From contig NW_005179020.1 of NCBI RefSeq assembly GCF_000350225.1, forward strand, positions 30,896-94,895: a stretch of 64,000 nt of DNA, written 5' to 3'. Positions 31,700-43,941 of the stretch are shown here, piece by piece. The stretch comes from Chondrus crispus (Eukaryota > Rhodophyta > Florideophyceae > Gigartinales > Gigartinaceae). The notes beneath the pieces were generated by a model. It saw nothing but the letters and a program-made list of their open reading frames with translations, was not told where the DNA came from and made no database searches. Each line of letters starts with the position of its first letter. Position 1 is the first letter of the stretch. The position numbers were made by a program, and so were the translations under genes.

Positions 31700-33450
31700 A
31701 TTTAATTATTTCTTGCATTTACGTCGCCTGCATTTCCTCGTCAAAGGCAAGTTCTTTCTGCAAATTGCTCTCCCACGAGCGAGACTTGCAAGGAGACGAA
31801 CGACAGCATCGCTTTCATACTTCTCATGTTTAGCATTTGCGGCCGCCCCTTGACCCCGCTTCTCATTCCTCTGTTCCTCCATTTTCTTTAAAGCACGGAT
31901 CACGTCTTTTGAGGTTAAATGAACCCCTGGAATGGTGCTCAAATTAGCGATTCCACTTTCCTCGATGTCCAACTTGCTCAACAGGCGCCACAAAAGACTC
32001 TTAAAACCACTCAGGATTCGATCAAGTGAAGGCGTTTTAGCCTTCGGGTCGCTGTCACCCTCAAGAAAAAGCAATGTGCGTAAAGGATTAATCGTGGATC
32101 CCCCATCATTGTGGCTCCACACACTACTCTTTTCGAATCCACTTATGACATTCTTTACTGCCACAGCCTCAGACAGACATATTTCGACACGTCCGAGACG
32201 TGAAAAGTGTCGACTACTTTGGCGTCACGTATTCGACTTTGAATGTCTCTCTGTACAAACGATTTGAATGACCCAAAAACGCTGACGTGCGACGGTTGCA
32301 GTACGTGGGAGGTGTGTGCAAGGAGTCCCACAACAACAATCCTGTGATCTTTGAAAACTGCAGGACGTCATACTGGACATGGCACATGTAGCCATCCATC
32401 AAAGGCAAAATATGTTTCCGTCCTTCTTGCAAAACAGCAGTTTCTTGTTAAAAATGTTTCGCCCAGCTGAAGAATATCCGTGAATCAACTCCAGCTGGGT
32501 TGCGGTGGAAAGCACATATTTTAGAAGGAGGGTGTGCATCGTTTGCACATTTCACCGTTTGCACATTGCCATTCACGATGCAAAAAGTGAAGCTGTTTAC
32601 TAGGACAGACAAATATTGGAGTGTGAATGTCCCCAGCGGCGTTGAAAACGGCCATGACTGTGACCCGGTCAAGATTCCCATTTTTCCTAGCAACTGAAGC
32701 GACAAATGCTTTCCGAAGACCAACAGCCTGTCGGAGGCTTTTACGCTTCATATTCCGAAGAAATTTCAGACTCATAACGGTTGGACACTCGCCGTGCAAT
32801 GTCAATTCTGTAGCGAGAAAGCACGGCTTGGAATCGAGCAATATGGTCCGATATGATACTGCGTGTGCGACGGCTTCAGTTCCTTTAATATTAACAGCTG
32901 TCATCTCACGAAGGATCAAATCCGGGTGACGAAATAGGAAGCTACTACTCCATTTGTTCGACGGGAGATGAGACAAGAAAGGCAGGTGCGTTTTTCAGTT
33001 TGCTGGAAGATTTCTGAGGACGTGCTGTATAAATTCCTTCAGACTTTTCTTGGAAAGAAGAGTGTTGCTCGCAATATAATGCTTTGCAGCGTCTTCAATA
33101 ACTTCTTCATCATCTGTTTGAAGCAATGGAACGCGGACAGCTTTGCGAAACATGATACGAGTATCGACTGGAGACACTGGTTGACGAGTAGATGCATTGG
33201 GGAGCCAGTATTTGTGTGTCCTTCGGAGATGCCACACGTCAACGACATGCTTTGACGAAAGGATCGGCATAGCTGTTCTGTCAAATACATGCTCAAATAT
33301 GGCATTTTGAATCTTTCGAATGGTGCTCCTGTCGAACCTTTTCGACATTGTGAAGTTAGTGGTGGCCTGTTGGAATGAGTTCTCAAAAGGGGCGGCGGGT
33401 GTCTGCCTTTCTGATGGACTTCATTATGCACTCATTGTGTTTGGCCATGT
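31700..33450 (-). pseudogene. Pogo-like DDE_1 transposase
   Basis: Reads leftward. The N-terminal part at 33348-32995 has DDEEVIEDAAKHYIASNTLLSKKSLKEFI and HVLRNLP, then RHPDLILRE (about 32915), the CENP-B-type 'R-H-P-x-L-x-x-R' end of the DNA-binding region. The catalytic domain follows: KNGNLDRVTVMAVFNAAGDIHTPIFV (first catalytic region, 32690-32610), then PLMDGYMCHVQ (second Asp, 32408-32376), then AHTSHVLQP-like and VSVFGSFK-like blocks in a shifted frame near 32340-32265. The C-terminal part (32164-31706) ends in a basic tail. Both catalytic Asp positions are visible, but at least three frameshifts break the gene. Confidence 0.75.
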
Positions 33451-34249
33451 TTCAACCCTCTTCTATCGTGGTGTGAATTTTGCAACGGCTGAGCGCGCCT
33501 TTTTCGCCGCGATTGTCGGTGCTTATGCAGGGAACCTGACTCACCTCTTTGGTGAGCTCCCTCCAAGGGGGATGAAAAAGGTAATACAGTCAGGCATTTA
33601 TTGTAAAAAAGAATTGCGAAATTGGTACTGCGTTGCAAAACAGTGACAGGACTGTTGAACTCTGTAATAATGAGATTTAATACGCGCATTACATACCAAT
33701 GCAGATTAGATACGGCTTCTAGTCAACGTTTGTCGGACTTCTGTAAAGGGGCGTGCCGCAAAAATGAGACTAATGACGTCAAAATGAAGAAAACATGCTT
33801 CCAGTGCTCAAACAACATGAAGTTTTGGAACTACCCCTCCCTGAGCCTCCCCCCATGCAGCAAGTTGGTAAAACCAAAATAATGCAATGGAACGGACAAT
33901 GGTGGCGGATCGCATAAACCGTCCAAATAACTGTAGAAGTGCTGCAAAGATCGGGCAGGGGGGAAATCTAGTTCAAAGAGATGCAGCATGTGTAACAGTA
34001 AACAGTGCCACGTCATCATGAAAAGTCCCCAGCAACCTGAGAAATGCCCTGAAACATGCGCTTCTGTAGTGCTCTGCGCCGAGCCACCGCATGACGCTCC
34101 TGCAAGGGGCACGACTATCGTCTGAACACACCGACAGCCCTTTTTGACTGCGTTGCGCCACGCTGCATAGCAGATTCACGCAAAAGATCAGCTTCGGACC
34201 TTTGCCTCCCCATCCGTTGGTCGGACCGGTCAGCAACCTCAGCTTCTCT
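33451..34249. other. Unassigned
   Basis: Small frames on both strands, none with motifs. It sits between two transposase genes read leftward, so parts are probably their termini. Confidence 0.3.
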
Positions 34250-34834
34250 TCAGCTGGAATGCCAGGTTCTTCGACTGGTCATAATTAAATCTTTTCCGAC
34301 CCAGCGCGAGCAATTTTCAGATGTCTGAACTGCCACTTTTGTAGTACCTTCGAACGCATTACTGCCTATTTCTGTATCATCCCCTAAAACCTTGCCACGC
34401 ATTTCGGTGCGTTTCTCCTCCAGAAGCTTGTAGGGTTCAAACATCCATAATCTCGTTTGTGTCGTTAGCCCCTCGAGGAGGAGGAATAGAAAGTAACTTA
34501 CTCGAATCAATTGGCCATAACCGTAGATGTGAAATCCCTTCGTAATGGTTTCTGCTGTAATTGCTTTGTCGTAAGCAATTTGAGCATACTCCAGAAAATA
34601 AAAGTGTACCAACAGTTGTGGTCTCCCGTTCCGACAGCCAAACTAATGGCATTATTCAGATTATCCTTGAACGGTGAAAACACCGTAACTTCTAAAGGCT
34701 GTGTCTTTCTCAATATATGCCCGGGAAGAGCGTAAATAATAATGTTGCCGTCATTGAGCGCCTTTGAGACCTTTACACACATATGGGAGTGATCTCAGTC
34801 CAAAAAGGAGAAGTAATTGCAACCATTTTTATTC
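34250..34834 (-). pseudogene. DDE_1 transposase, C-terminal half (N half at 55021-55690)
   Basis: Minus-strand remnant holding the second catalytic region, FLD-stop-DHSHMCVKV near 34808-34780 (a D-x-x-H-S-H type motif with one TGA). It is followed by NIIIYALPGHILRKTQPLEV, the conserved L-P-x-H-x-x-x-x-Q-P-L-D/E-V block, then FSPFK. In the frame of 34612-34250 come YAQIAYDKAIT and ITKGFHIYGYGQL, the 'GF-x-x-G-I' block. The N-terminal half is 20 kb away on the other side of Copia-B, and AGATG at both junctions marks the insertion. Confidence 0.8.
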
Positions 34835-35071
34835 AGATGTAATAAACTTCCAGTGTGGTAGTGGTCGTTGTAATTTACCTCTTTTGATCTGTGGCATAGA
34901 CGCTGCAGTAGCCCGGGTCCTTGCACTTAAGTACACGACTCTATCGTAGGTCTACAATAGGTGCTATGTAACAACAGTATCCTTAATTAACCTAATCTTT
35001 GCCGTATTGCACTCATGGCATCTGTATGACCATGAGGGGACTAACTCTCTATCGGGTATAGGAGATGCTAG

Positions 35072-36108
35072 TGTAGTACAATGTGCCTGGCAGGCCGCGA
35101 ACATAGTCCGACGGTCAAACAAAAAGACGAAAAACAACAGCAACAACAACAACTGCCGATGGCACGCGCTACGGAGCGTTCGAGACTCCCTTTCCCTTGT
35201 GTGGGCTTGCGGCCCAACTCCGACGGGGGGGTAAGGAAAGATGCCCGGCCCGGGAGGAAAATGGTGGTAGAGACTTGTGAAGACTTGAGCGCTCGGCGAG
35301 TGCAGGTTGGGCTTGTCTACGAGAATGTAACCGCGGTTCGCTGGGTTGTAAGGCCAATGCTTGACGAGCGTCTTCAGCACCTTGAGTATAATTCAAGGTC
35401 TTCCACGGGGGCTTGCTCAGCACTACCCGACGGGATCGTAATTGTGTAGCAGCGCTACGACCGACGTGTTGCCCGATGGCTAGAAACACCCTCACCAGCG
35501 CGATCGCAATCGCGGTAGGTGGTACCAACTCTGTCTTATACAGTAAGACCTTCGACGGAGGCGTCGTGGCAACAGCCTTTCGACGGAACTTGAAACAGTA
35601 GCAGCGCTACACGACGTGTTGCCCGATGGCTAAAACACCTACACCGGATCGGTCGCAACCGACTCCAATGGAACCAACACAATAAAGGGAAAGATAGAAA
35701 TAGAAGTAGAAAAGAATAGGGAAATAAAGGAAAAAGAAAAGGGAACCCCCGAGCGCAAAGGATGCCTGCCGTAGGCTTAGGTAAAAGGGAGTGTCTCGGT
35801 AGAGACGGACTTCGACCAAGGCGACATTCAACTCTGGCAACTCGGGTTACCTTTACTGACTTGGTCGTCAGAGGGCTAAGGTATATATCGCCCCGCCGGA
35901 GCCAGTACAGTAGCTCGCGGCGCTAGATCCTAGATCTAATCTACTGTCAGCTAAATTAATCCCAACTAATTAACTAAATAAAATAAAATAATTAAAAATT
36001 AAAACTGTGCAATTATTCACACGTGTGTCCTCCAAACCCGGACTACTTTTCATATCCAAATATTTTCCTTTCTTTTCACCCCCCTTTCCAGGTGCGTATT
36101 GCACTACA
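35072..36108 (-). repeat. Gypsy-1 3' LTR (1,037 bp)
   Basis: TGTAGTACAATG to ATTGCACTACA in plus-strand reading. It matches 49033-50079 closely apart from small indels, such as a missing CGGTAGCT-like segment near 35215. Landmarks: CAACAACAACAA run, duplicated GTGTTGCCCGATGGCTA segments, TATATATCGC, and an AT-rich stretch near 35955-36005. Confidence 0.92.
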
Positions 36109-36214
36109 TATCCCCCTTCTGAGCGTCCTTGCACATCGGCTACACTCGTTGATCTCCAACTCCTTCTTCTCTTCTCGACCCCCTACTTTTCCATTCCTGG
36201 CCGACGGTCTCCGC

Positions 36215-37941
36215 ATGAGCAAGGACAAGACGAATCCCACGTGTCCTCCACCTCCTGAGCTCGCGGGCTTAAATACTGTCCGTTGGTGCACCGGTGTCGG
36301 CTTCGCGAACAAGTCTCGCGCTTCCTTCGACCTCCCCCCTATACCCCGACGCCCCCCTGATTCGGACGTCTCCGACCCGGCCTTTCATCCAGGTTATCAT
36401 CCCTCTTGGGTAGCCCGCTGCTACCCCTCGCTCGAAGAGCTACAGGACAAAGTCATGCACGAACATCCTTCCTTATTTGCCTCGGCCCAGTGGTTCTCCT
36501 CCGTGGGTATTTGCGACGTTTCCAAAATCGAACACCAATTCGCCGACGACGCGGGCATGCTTCCCGGTAATCTCCCGGTGCTTGCCATCCGCTCCTTTGA
36601 CTGGCGAACCCGTATAGCAGTTCCGACTTCTATCCTACGTCATCCTCCCCCACGGGGCCGTTCCACTCTCTCCCTGCGATTTATGGAGGCCGTATTCGCT
36701 CGGCTTGCCATCCCCATTTCCGACACCCTCATACCCTCGGCATACGGTTGCGATACTTGGCGTTGTCGTACAGAGGGCGAACGCCTCTATTTGGACAATC
36801 TCATTGATATCACCTTTGGTGACCCTGCCGCCGAGGCGGATTGCCTGTGGCGAAACCGACATACTGTCACATCCGATGCCATCTTCTGGACCGAACCCAT
36901 CATCCCTTCGAATTTCCGTCATTTAAAACGCGGGGGTATTTTCTTCTTTCAGAACACAGTGCGTTTTGAACGGCGTATTCGGTCTGATACGGGGTACTTC
37001 ATCGGCTACCAAATGGTAGAGGCGCGCGAGATTTCCCGTCAGCATTATGCAAGTCGTTACCAGCGCATCCCCTCCTGGTGGAGCCAGTACGAGGTGAGTC
37101 AAGGCTTTTGGGCCGAAATGGGACCCATACTCACGTACTATGGCAGCTACCTGCGGGATCCGCAACACGGGTTATGGGTGGTTTTCCCCACAGAGTGGTG
37201 CGTCAAAGTAGCTGCGACCGTCTTGTGGGAGACCTATGATTGCTGGCGCCTGTGGCACCTCCCCGCGAAGCTGATAGCACAAATGCGTCTATTGGACTTC
37301 TCTGTCCCTCTGGGTGGCTCTGATGTCAATCGCGAAATACGCGCCCTCCTTGATGCGATCGAGGGCGTGGATTGGGAATGTGTCCCTCCGCAAAACTCCT
37401 CTCGATCCTTCACTCGCCAATGTCCCTCTTTCTCCCCTGGTCGAAACCACCCAGCTGCGGGCGACTTCGTGTGGTTCAACCCCGGGTCATCGACCCTTTG
37501 CTCAGCGTGGGAAGCTCAAACGAGCCGTCTATTCGGAAACAAACACCGGTTCCCGACATCACCCCCATCGTCACATCTGACCCCCGGGAGCTTCAAGTAT
37601 GCTCCCGTCCTTCCTCTCCAATTCCTCCTCGATCGGCTGTCCCTGCTTCCCCGCGCGCAGCCCTGGCCTCTCCATCCTCGTCAAAGGCGCCCCCAGCTGT
37701 CGAAATTCCATCGGCAGGCCACACCGAAACATTATCGGTGAGGGAAGTAATATCTCTCCCCCTGTCTCCAACAATTTCCAAAAATACCCACGACGTCACG
37801 AGCGTATACGGCGCCTTACTCCGTGCTCACGGTGTTGAGGGAGAGGCTCTGCAAGGAGCCTCGATTGACGACCTGCGAGTTTTGGCTCGCCTCGTGTCAT
37901 CACTTCCAAAGGGCAAATCCTTTGGTAACCCTCCCGTCTGA
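36215..37941 (+). pseudogene. Gypsy-1 antisense protein, unrecognised family, about 575 codons
   Basis: Read opposite to gag-pol, starting just inside the 3' LTR. From ATG 36215 the frame is open for 508 codons to a TGA at 37739-37741. The conserved C-terminal part (37520-37941) is in another phase, so one frameshift lies between about 37380 and 37520. The protein is rich in Trp, Pro and aromatics (SWVARCYPSLEELQDKVMHE; RRIRSDTGYFIGYQMVEAR; WWSQYEVSQGFWAEMGPIL). After a Pro/Ser linker it ends in AGHTETLSVREV and LLRAHGVEGEALQGASIDDL. That ending recurs in the second copy at 63608-63955 with conservative substitutions, which argues that it was translated. I recognise no domain. Confidence 0.65.
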
Positions 37942-40900
37942 GCTGACGGGCGCGACACTTCCCTCGTGATAGCTTGTCGCATCTCTATCCTGCCTGCGTG
38001 ACGCTGAATTTGCGACCTCGTCATGCCGCCTTTGCTCCGTAAATTGAATTTTCCTGCGTGCTCCTTCGTCCCCTCATTTCCTCCTTTTTTTCTCATTGAT
38101 GCCCACCCCGTCAAAATGACGGTGGCACCCTTATACCTCCTTCCTCCTTCTCTTCACCTCGCTACTTCCTCCTCTTTTTCTCTTCACCTGTGTTGCTCCC
38201 TTGGGGACTAATTTATCTCTCCCGATCACCTCATCGACCGGCTGGGGTACACGTTGTACTTTTCAGGCTAAAAACATTTAATTGTCGCAGCGGCGTGGAT
38301 GATCGGTCAGACTGTGACACTCGAGAATGTGAGCAGAGGTCCTCATTTTGCTCCCATTGTGCGTCTCCATTTAGCTCTGTCGCCGACAGCTGCGCGATCG
38401 ACTGTAATTCTCTTTTCTTTCAATTCTTCAGGCTCCTCGAGGCGATTCTCGCTATCGCAGCGGGGTGACTGTCTCCATCGTCGAGGTTGCCATTCGTGTC
38501 GAGTCAATACGAAATCGCGTTCGTCATTTTGCCGGTGATTTCGTTTTCGAGACTTCTCGGTGGGGTCGCGGGCGAAGGTGTCTTTGAGGCGTTCGCGCTA
38601 GCATTTGCAGATCTAGCTCATGTGCGAGTTGACTTTCGTTCTTCGCTTGTTGTCATGGATGAAATTTTGCAATCTTTGGACGAGGATGGTCGTCAGAGAA
38701 TATCCAAAGTTCTCCCAGCCCTTCCGCCAATTTCCTTCTCTCTTCACGATTTGCATCCCCGAATTCCTCCTCTTCATCTCACAGCTGCGTCTCTAGCTGC
38801 GACGTAACCCTCCATCAAAGACGAATCGTCTTCCCGAAGCAACACGGCTCTGGTCACCTGCCCTGGGTTCACATCTCTACCCTTCAAAATAAAAAGTCGG
38901 AAGGTGGGATGAAACATGTGTCTCCTCGGGACGCGTCTGTCTTTGGCGAGGACAGCTGTCCTCTGTACGACGTGTCACTGACTGAGCTGTTTGCGTGTGA
39001 CCAGGGGGACTTTTTCGTACATGGGGTGACATCGTCCGTCCGGGCACTTGATGATAAACCCATCATTCCTATCGCTGCTTGAAGCCCTTACGGCGAATGT
39101 CGACGTAGTTGACCCCGCGGGTGTGATACCGTGATCTGGGTGTACCCCGTACCGTTGGTACAAGTACAAAGCCGTCCCTCTTCTCCCTGTATTGCATAGT
39201 TGAGGTTATCCGTCAGTGGGCACCATTCTGTACAGTAGCAAGGGGCCCGTCTCGCGTGTTGCCATCCTGGCCAAGGGTTATGTTCGGACGGACCCACGAC
39301 GTGGGTGAGTGTAAAATCAACGATTTCCACAGCATTTATGCTTCGATGATACCAGCATTAGCCAGAAGGCGGCGAAGAGCGAGGTGACTTTGTCAGTTCA
39401 TAATGGCCCTCGTCGCGAAAGCCAGAACATCGATCTTCCTTCCCTGTCGCCTTTCCCTTGAAGTATCGTCTCTGACAGACGGCAGCTTGTGACGTCAAAA
39501 GAAAGTCTCAAAAAGAAAGGATCTCCCTTCGTACGTAAACATCCCCGCACCTGTGCATCGTCATCCTTCCTTTGCTCCCTTCTCTTTTCGTAGCACGTCC
39601 TCCTTGTTTCTCTTTCCTTCTGTTTCCGATCCCCTTTGTCAGACAGCACGAGTTCTACTCGATTTCCACGACCGACCAGACGACGTACCACGTCTGGATT
39701 GCCGTCGTGCGACAATTTGTGGTTGGTCCCCCATTTGCTCGTGGGGGTCTTCTCCCTCCTGATCCTTATGAACTTGCTAATCGACCTCCACTGTGCGGGG
39801 TCGTTTCCTCGACTTCACAAAAAAAATAAAACAGTACACCGAAAACAAAAAACAGACACAACAGAAAAAAAAAGAAGACAACGAGAGTATGAAAGAACGG
39901 AAAAGTAGTTATAGCAGTCAGCTTGTAAGTATGTCGTTCGTAGTATAACGACGTGTGGGAGCATCGATGTGGCTCGATACTGCGTAATTCGCAGGATTGA
40001 TTCCTCCTCTTTTCATGGTATTGATAATAGAAAATGGACGACGTCGATCGGATAGTGATCAGGCTAGCAGAATATGAGTCACACTCATAGAGGGGCGCGG
40101 GATCGTCTATTTTCTTCACGCTGCGAGCTTCTTGTTCTCGTTAGGCCGGGGGAGAGAATCCCTCGATGTGCGCTTGACGAAATGTGCTGCCGGACGGCCT
40201 CGGATACTCGTGCCTTTGGCTATAGCAAGCGACACCCCGTTCTCGTAGGACCGACAAGTTCCGTACCTTCCCTTAATTTTGATTAAAATTTCGAAGGCTG
40301 ACCAGTGTTCGATTTTCGATTTTCTCCGCCCGTCCAGCAGCTCCCTGCCGGCATCCCCATTTTTTTGATTAAATCATGCCCCACGAGGGCGTGTCACTGA
40401 TCCAAGCGTCCCTTCACGTGTGCGCGGCGGCAACGCGTGATCGTATCCAAGGAGGTGTATTACCTCAGCCTGAGACTACAGTAAATTTTCCATTTCATGG
40501 CATGGCAGCGCACGCTGCTTCATTCATGTGAGGGGGTCGAGGCAGAATCGCCTAACTCATTCCAGTTTCCTTCTCTCATTTCCTGTGATCCGGATGTCGG
40601 CGACTATCGCTACTCTCTCTCTCCGCGGTGCTCTTCACATCGTCCACGTCCTCTTGATTCGTCTTGTTCACGTGCGCGTGCCCGCGCATTTCAACTGCCT
40701 CTTTTCCACACCTTCTCGTTCTCCCTGCGCGGAACAGCGTTCCGACCGACTCAGCGTTATCCCTTTTGGCCCCCCCGAACTACGGGAGGTTGTGTTGTCG
40801 ACAGGAATCTACCTTTTCTCGCTTCCGTGCGCGTCTTTCTGCGCGATACAAAACAAAAAAAAGAATTGACGACAAAAGAATCAGACAAACGCTAGGCGTG

Positions 40901-41469
40901 GTATCGCACGATCTATCGCTGTACGTCAACGACGTTCCCATCAGGGCTTCTATTCAAATCATTCTGGGCGTGGGCGACACCGGTGGTGTGTGGCCGACCG
41001 TCCCAGTCTCTCGAACTCGACTTCACGCCTTCTTAACGCCCTATGCCTCTCAATTGTCAGTGCAGTTCCCGGATCATTGTTAAAATTCACACAACCCTTC
41101 TGTGTTCCGCGTTTTTCCTCGCGACACTTGTCTCTCTGGACTTCCTTCACGTGATCCGTTCTCTCCTTCCTCAACTCGAGATACAGCGTGTAGCCTTAAT
41201 CACGATCGCCGGGTCGCATTCCCTTGTCGCCCTTGGACGACTGTCGTGTTCTTCTGATATTACGCACGATCGTTCCGGAATGACCGACCTAGTTGTGTCT
41301 CGGGAAGGGAAAACAAACATAAAAAACAAAACAACCGAAAAAAACAAAAACGAAACAGAATAGTTAAGAAGGTAAAAACATAGGAAACTGGTTGCGGCTC
41401 GCGTGTTCTTTTCGCTTTCCATCATCACATTGCGTATGGAGATCATCCTGGCCTGGTGCGTGCGACTTG
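37942..41469 (+). other. Rest of the antisense block, decayed
   Basis: Pyrimidine-rich on the plus strand, with fragments of coding-like sequence in changing frames. 38220-38560 shows local resemblance to the 298-codon frame at 62102-62998 (GYT... then HFAPIVRLHLALSP...VILFSFNSS against TFSPLSPRLSERIG...SFSLFLPSS). Near 38511-38770 another frame reads LLGGVAGEGVFEAFALAFAD and LVVMDEILQSLDEDGR. A-rich runs occur at 39818-39900 and 41305-41365. 40330-40600 matches 60010-60260 in reverse complement. Confidence 0.45.
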
Positions 41470-41691
41470 CGGCGGGAGGGGCAGTTTCTTCCTCCGGAAA
41501 TACGTGACGGCCGCACTGCGGGGTAATTGCTCAATGGGCTCCCACGTCGCGTCCTCGAGCGTATAGCCGTACTATTCTACCTTGAGAATCAAATTACCAT
41601 CTTGATAATCGTGGTCGGCGACCCGATCGATTACGTATTCCGTATTTTCCGTTTCCTCTCCTTTCTCTGAACTGCTCCCTTCCCCCTCCTA
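41470..41691 (-). pseudogene. Gypsy-1 chromodomain, two stops
   Basis: Continuation of pol past a TAG at 41689-41691 (CAG in the second copy). It reads YVIDRVADHDYQDGNLILKVE-stop-YGYTLEDATWEPIEQL, an ordinary chromodomain in which the first Trp of W-x-G-Y has become TAG near 41572-41574. Chromodomains at the end of integrase direct integration to marked chromatin in chromoviruses. A C-terminal extension present in copy 2 is further decayed here. Confidence 0.85.
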
Positions 41692-43461
41692 AAGATCTTC
41701 CAACTCGTCCTCTTCTCTGGACTTTCCGAACTCGTGTAGGTCCGGAGACGTCTCCGCTGTCGGCGCTTGACTAATTAGATTGTCCTGGTCCCCTGACGTA
41801 GGCGCACGGGTGTGAGGACGTTCCTCGTCCTCCGTTGTCTCTCCTTCTCCGTTTAACTCCGGCGCTCCCAGGAACTGTAGCGCTTGCCGTAGGCCAGTTA
41901 TCGGCGCATAGTCCATCGGGCTTGGGGCTAACTCCACTCTGTCTCGCGATACGCGTTCCTCCTGATCGCCAATGGCAATGACTACCGTATGTTGATCCGA
42001 TCTTTTAACCTGATAAGGTCCCGTAGCGACTTGTGCCAGCTTGTGTTTCGGTTCGCTAGCCGTGCCCTGCTCCTTCCGAAGGAACACGTAGGACCCCGGT
42101 AGGATCTCATATTGCGGTTTGCGAAGGCGTGCATCGAAATTTCGCTTGTACCGGGCTTGTTCCTTCCGCAAACTCCTATCGGCGCCTCGCATTAGGCTCT
42201 CCAACCACGACTGCCATTTCAGGTAGTATGCTCGTGACGAGCTAAAGTTCTCCAAAGTTGGTTGCGCTTGTAACGCAATGCTTCTCGGCGCCCGAGCTAA
42301 CACCAGCTCGAAGGGCGCAACGTTCGTAGTTCGATGAACTTGTGTGTTGTATGCGAACGTCACAGCGTCGCTAAATAAGTCCCAGTCCTTGGGATGCTCT
42401 CCAACATATTTTCGCAACGCGGAAGTCAGCGTGCGGTTAAATCTCTCAACTTGGCCGTTGGCTTGCCGGTGGTATGTAGTCGTGAACACATTGCGTATGC
42501 CGAGAATTCGGCAGACATTGTGAAAGAACCGGGTCGTGAACTGTGTTCCATTGTCGGACAGCAGCTTGACCGGCGGTCCGTACACGAATACCCAATGGTG
42601 AACGAAGGCTTGTGCGATGTGCGCAGCTGATATCCTCTTCAACGGTACGGTTGGTACCAGTTTCGAGTATCGATCGCTGATCACGAGATTGTACCGATTT
42701 CCCCGTTTAGTTGTAATTAGCTCGCCGAGGATGTCGATGGCGACAAACTCCAGCGGAGCTTTGGGCGTGAACAGCTTCATTTCCTTCGTGTTTCTTCTTA
42801 ACTTCACCCTTTCCCGCGCACATGCGGCGCAATTCTTCGCGACTGCGTAGCAGTCTAGGGCCATCGTAGGCCAATAAAAATATCTTCTCAAAGTCTTGTA
42901 AAGTTTCCTGCCTCCCGGGTGGCCTGCCAATTTTGCGTAATGGCTTAACCCTAGGACGCGGTCCCTTAACGATTGTGGTATCACCACTTGTACAAACTCC
43001 GCCGCCGTACGGCATAGAGTTCCTTCGAGTTCGTCGGTCTCCGTGCTGAACGTTCTCACCTTTCCGGCGTCCATTTCTTCCTTGATGCGGTTGCAGAAGG
43101 GGTCGACGGCTTGCTCGCGAATGAGCTCCTCCGGAGTGACTGATTGGAATTGATCGAGGCGATCAGGGGCGGTCCCCCCCTCAAGAGCGAAGATGTCGTC
43201 TGCCGCGTCAAAACTTTCCTCGTCCTCCACTGTACCCTCGGCCGGTTCGGCCATAAAGCATGGAACTTCGTCGTCGATTTCGTCGACGGTTTCTCGTGCG
43301 GTCCGTAATCTTGACAGGGCATCGGCTGGGCTGTTCGCCTTGCTCTTCTTGTACTTGATTTCGAAATCAAATTCCGAGAGGCGTAGCCTCCATCGGATTA
43401 ATCTCCCGCTGGGGTCGGTTACGTTCATCAACCACCTCAATGAGGCATGGTCGGTATGCAC
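41689..43461 (-). pseudogene. Gypsy-1 RNase H end and integrase
   Basis: Contains the RNase H end (SEFDFEIKYKKSKANSPADALSR). After an acidic linker comes the integrase HHCC zinc domain (HYAKLAGHPGGRKLYKTLRR, then CAACARERVK). The D,D,E core follows: AIDILGELITT, LLSDNGTQFTTRF, QANGQVERFNRT. Before the E the usual H-P-Q reads H-R-Q. The C-terminal barrel includes the GPY motif (VATGPYQVKR). In-frame stop codons at both ends (TAG at 43468-43470, TAG at 41689-41691) separate it from RNase H and the chromodomain. Confidence 0.88.
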
Positions 43462-43470
43462 AATGAAGTG

Positions 43471-43941
43471 CTAGCTATATAGATATGGTTTTAAAGTCTG
43501 TACGGCCCAAATTACCGCTAGACATTCTTTTTCTGAAACGGAGTAGTTTCTCTCGGCTGCGGCTAACGTTCTTGAAAAGAACCCGATGGGTTTACGTTGC
43601 GCATCCCGATATGTCTGAAATAATGCAGCGCCTATTTGATAGTCGCTTGCATCGATGTCTACCGAGTATGGTAGGTTCTTCTTCGGCAGCGCCAACACCG
43701 GTGCCGCCAAGATAGCGTCCTTGAGCTTATGAAAAGCTTTTTCGCACGGTTCGTCGAATCCTTCCAACTGGACTGGTTGTCCTTTCTTCAACAGTTGATT
43801 GAGCGGATGCGCGATTTTCGCAAAATGCGGAACGAATCTGCGGTAGACATTACAAAGTCCCAAAAAGCTCCTGAGCTGGGTCTGCGTTTGAGGGTACCTC
43901 ACTTGTTCCAATGCGACGGTTTGCGCAGCGTCCACTTCCAA
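43471..43941 (-). pseudogene. Gypsy-1 connection and RNase H domains
   Basis: The frame reads from the RT connection (QLRSFLGLCNVYRRFVPHFAKIA) into RNase H (YSVDIDASDYQIGAALFQ, then RNYSVSEKECLAVIWAVQTL). It ends at a TAG at 43468-43470, where copy 2 has GAG. It starts out of phase with 43899-45668 because of a one-base loss near 43978: copy 2 has GAAAAGATCAAG where this copy has GAAAAATCAAG. Confidence 0.85.

Noticed and set aside
35110-35160. CAACAACAA run as a possible microsatellite or polyglutamine coding tract
   Set aside because: It is part of the Gypsy-1 LTR and present in the other copies, with no gene around it.
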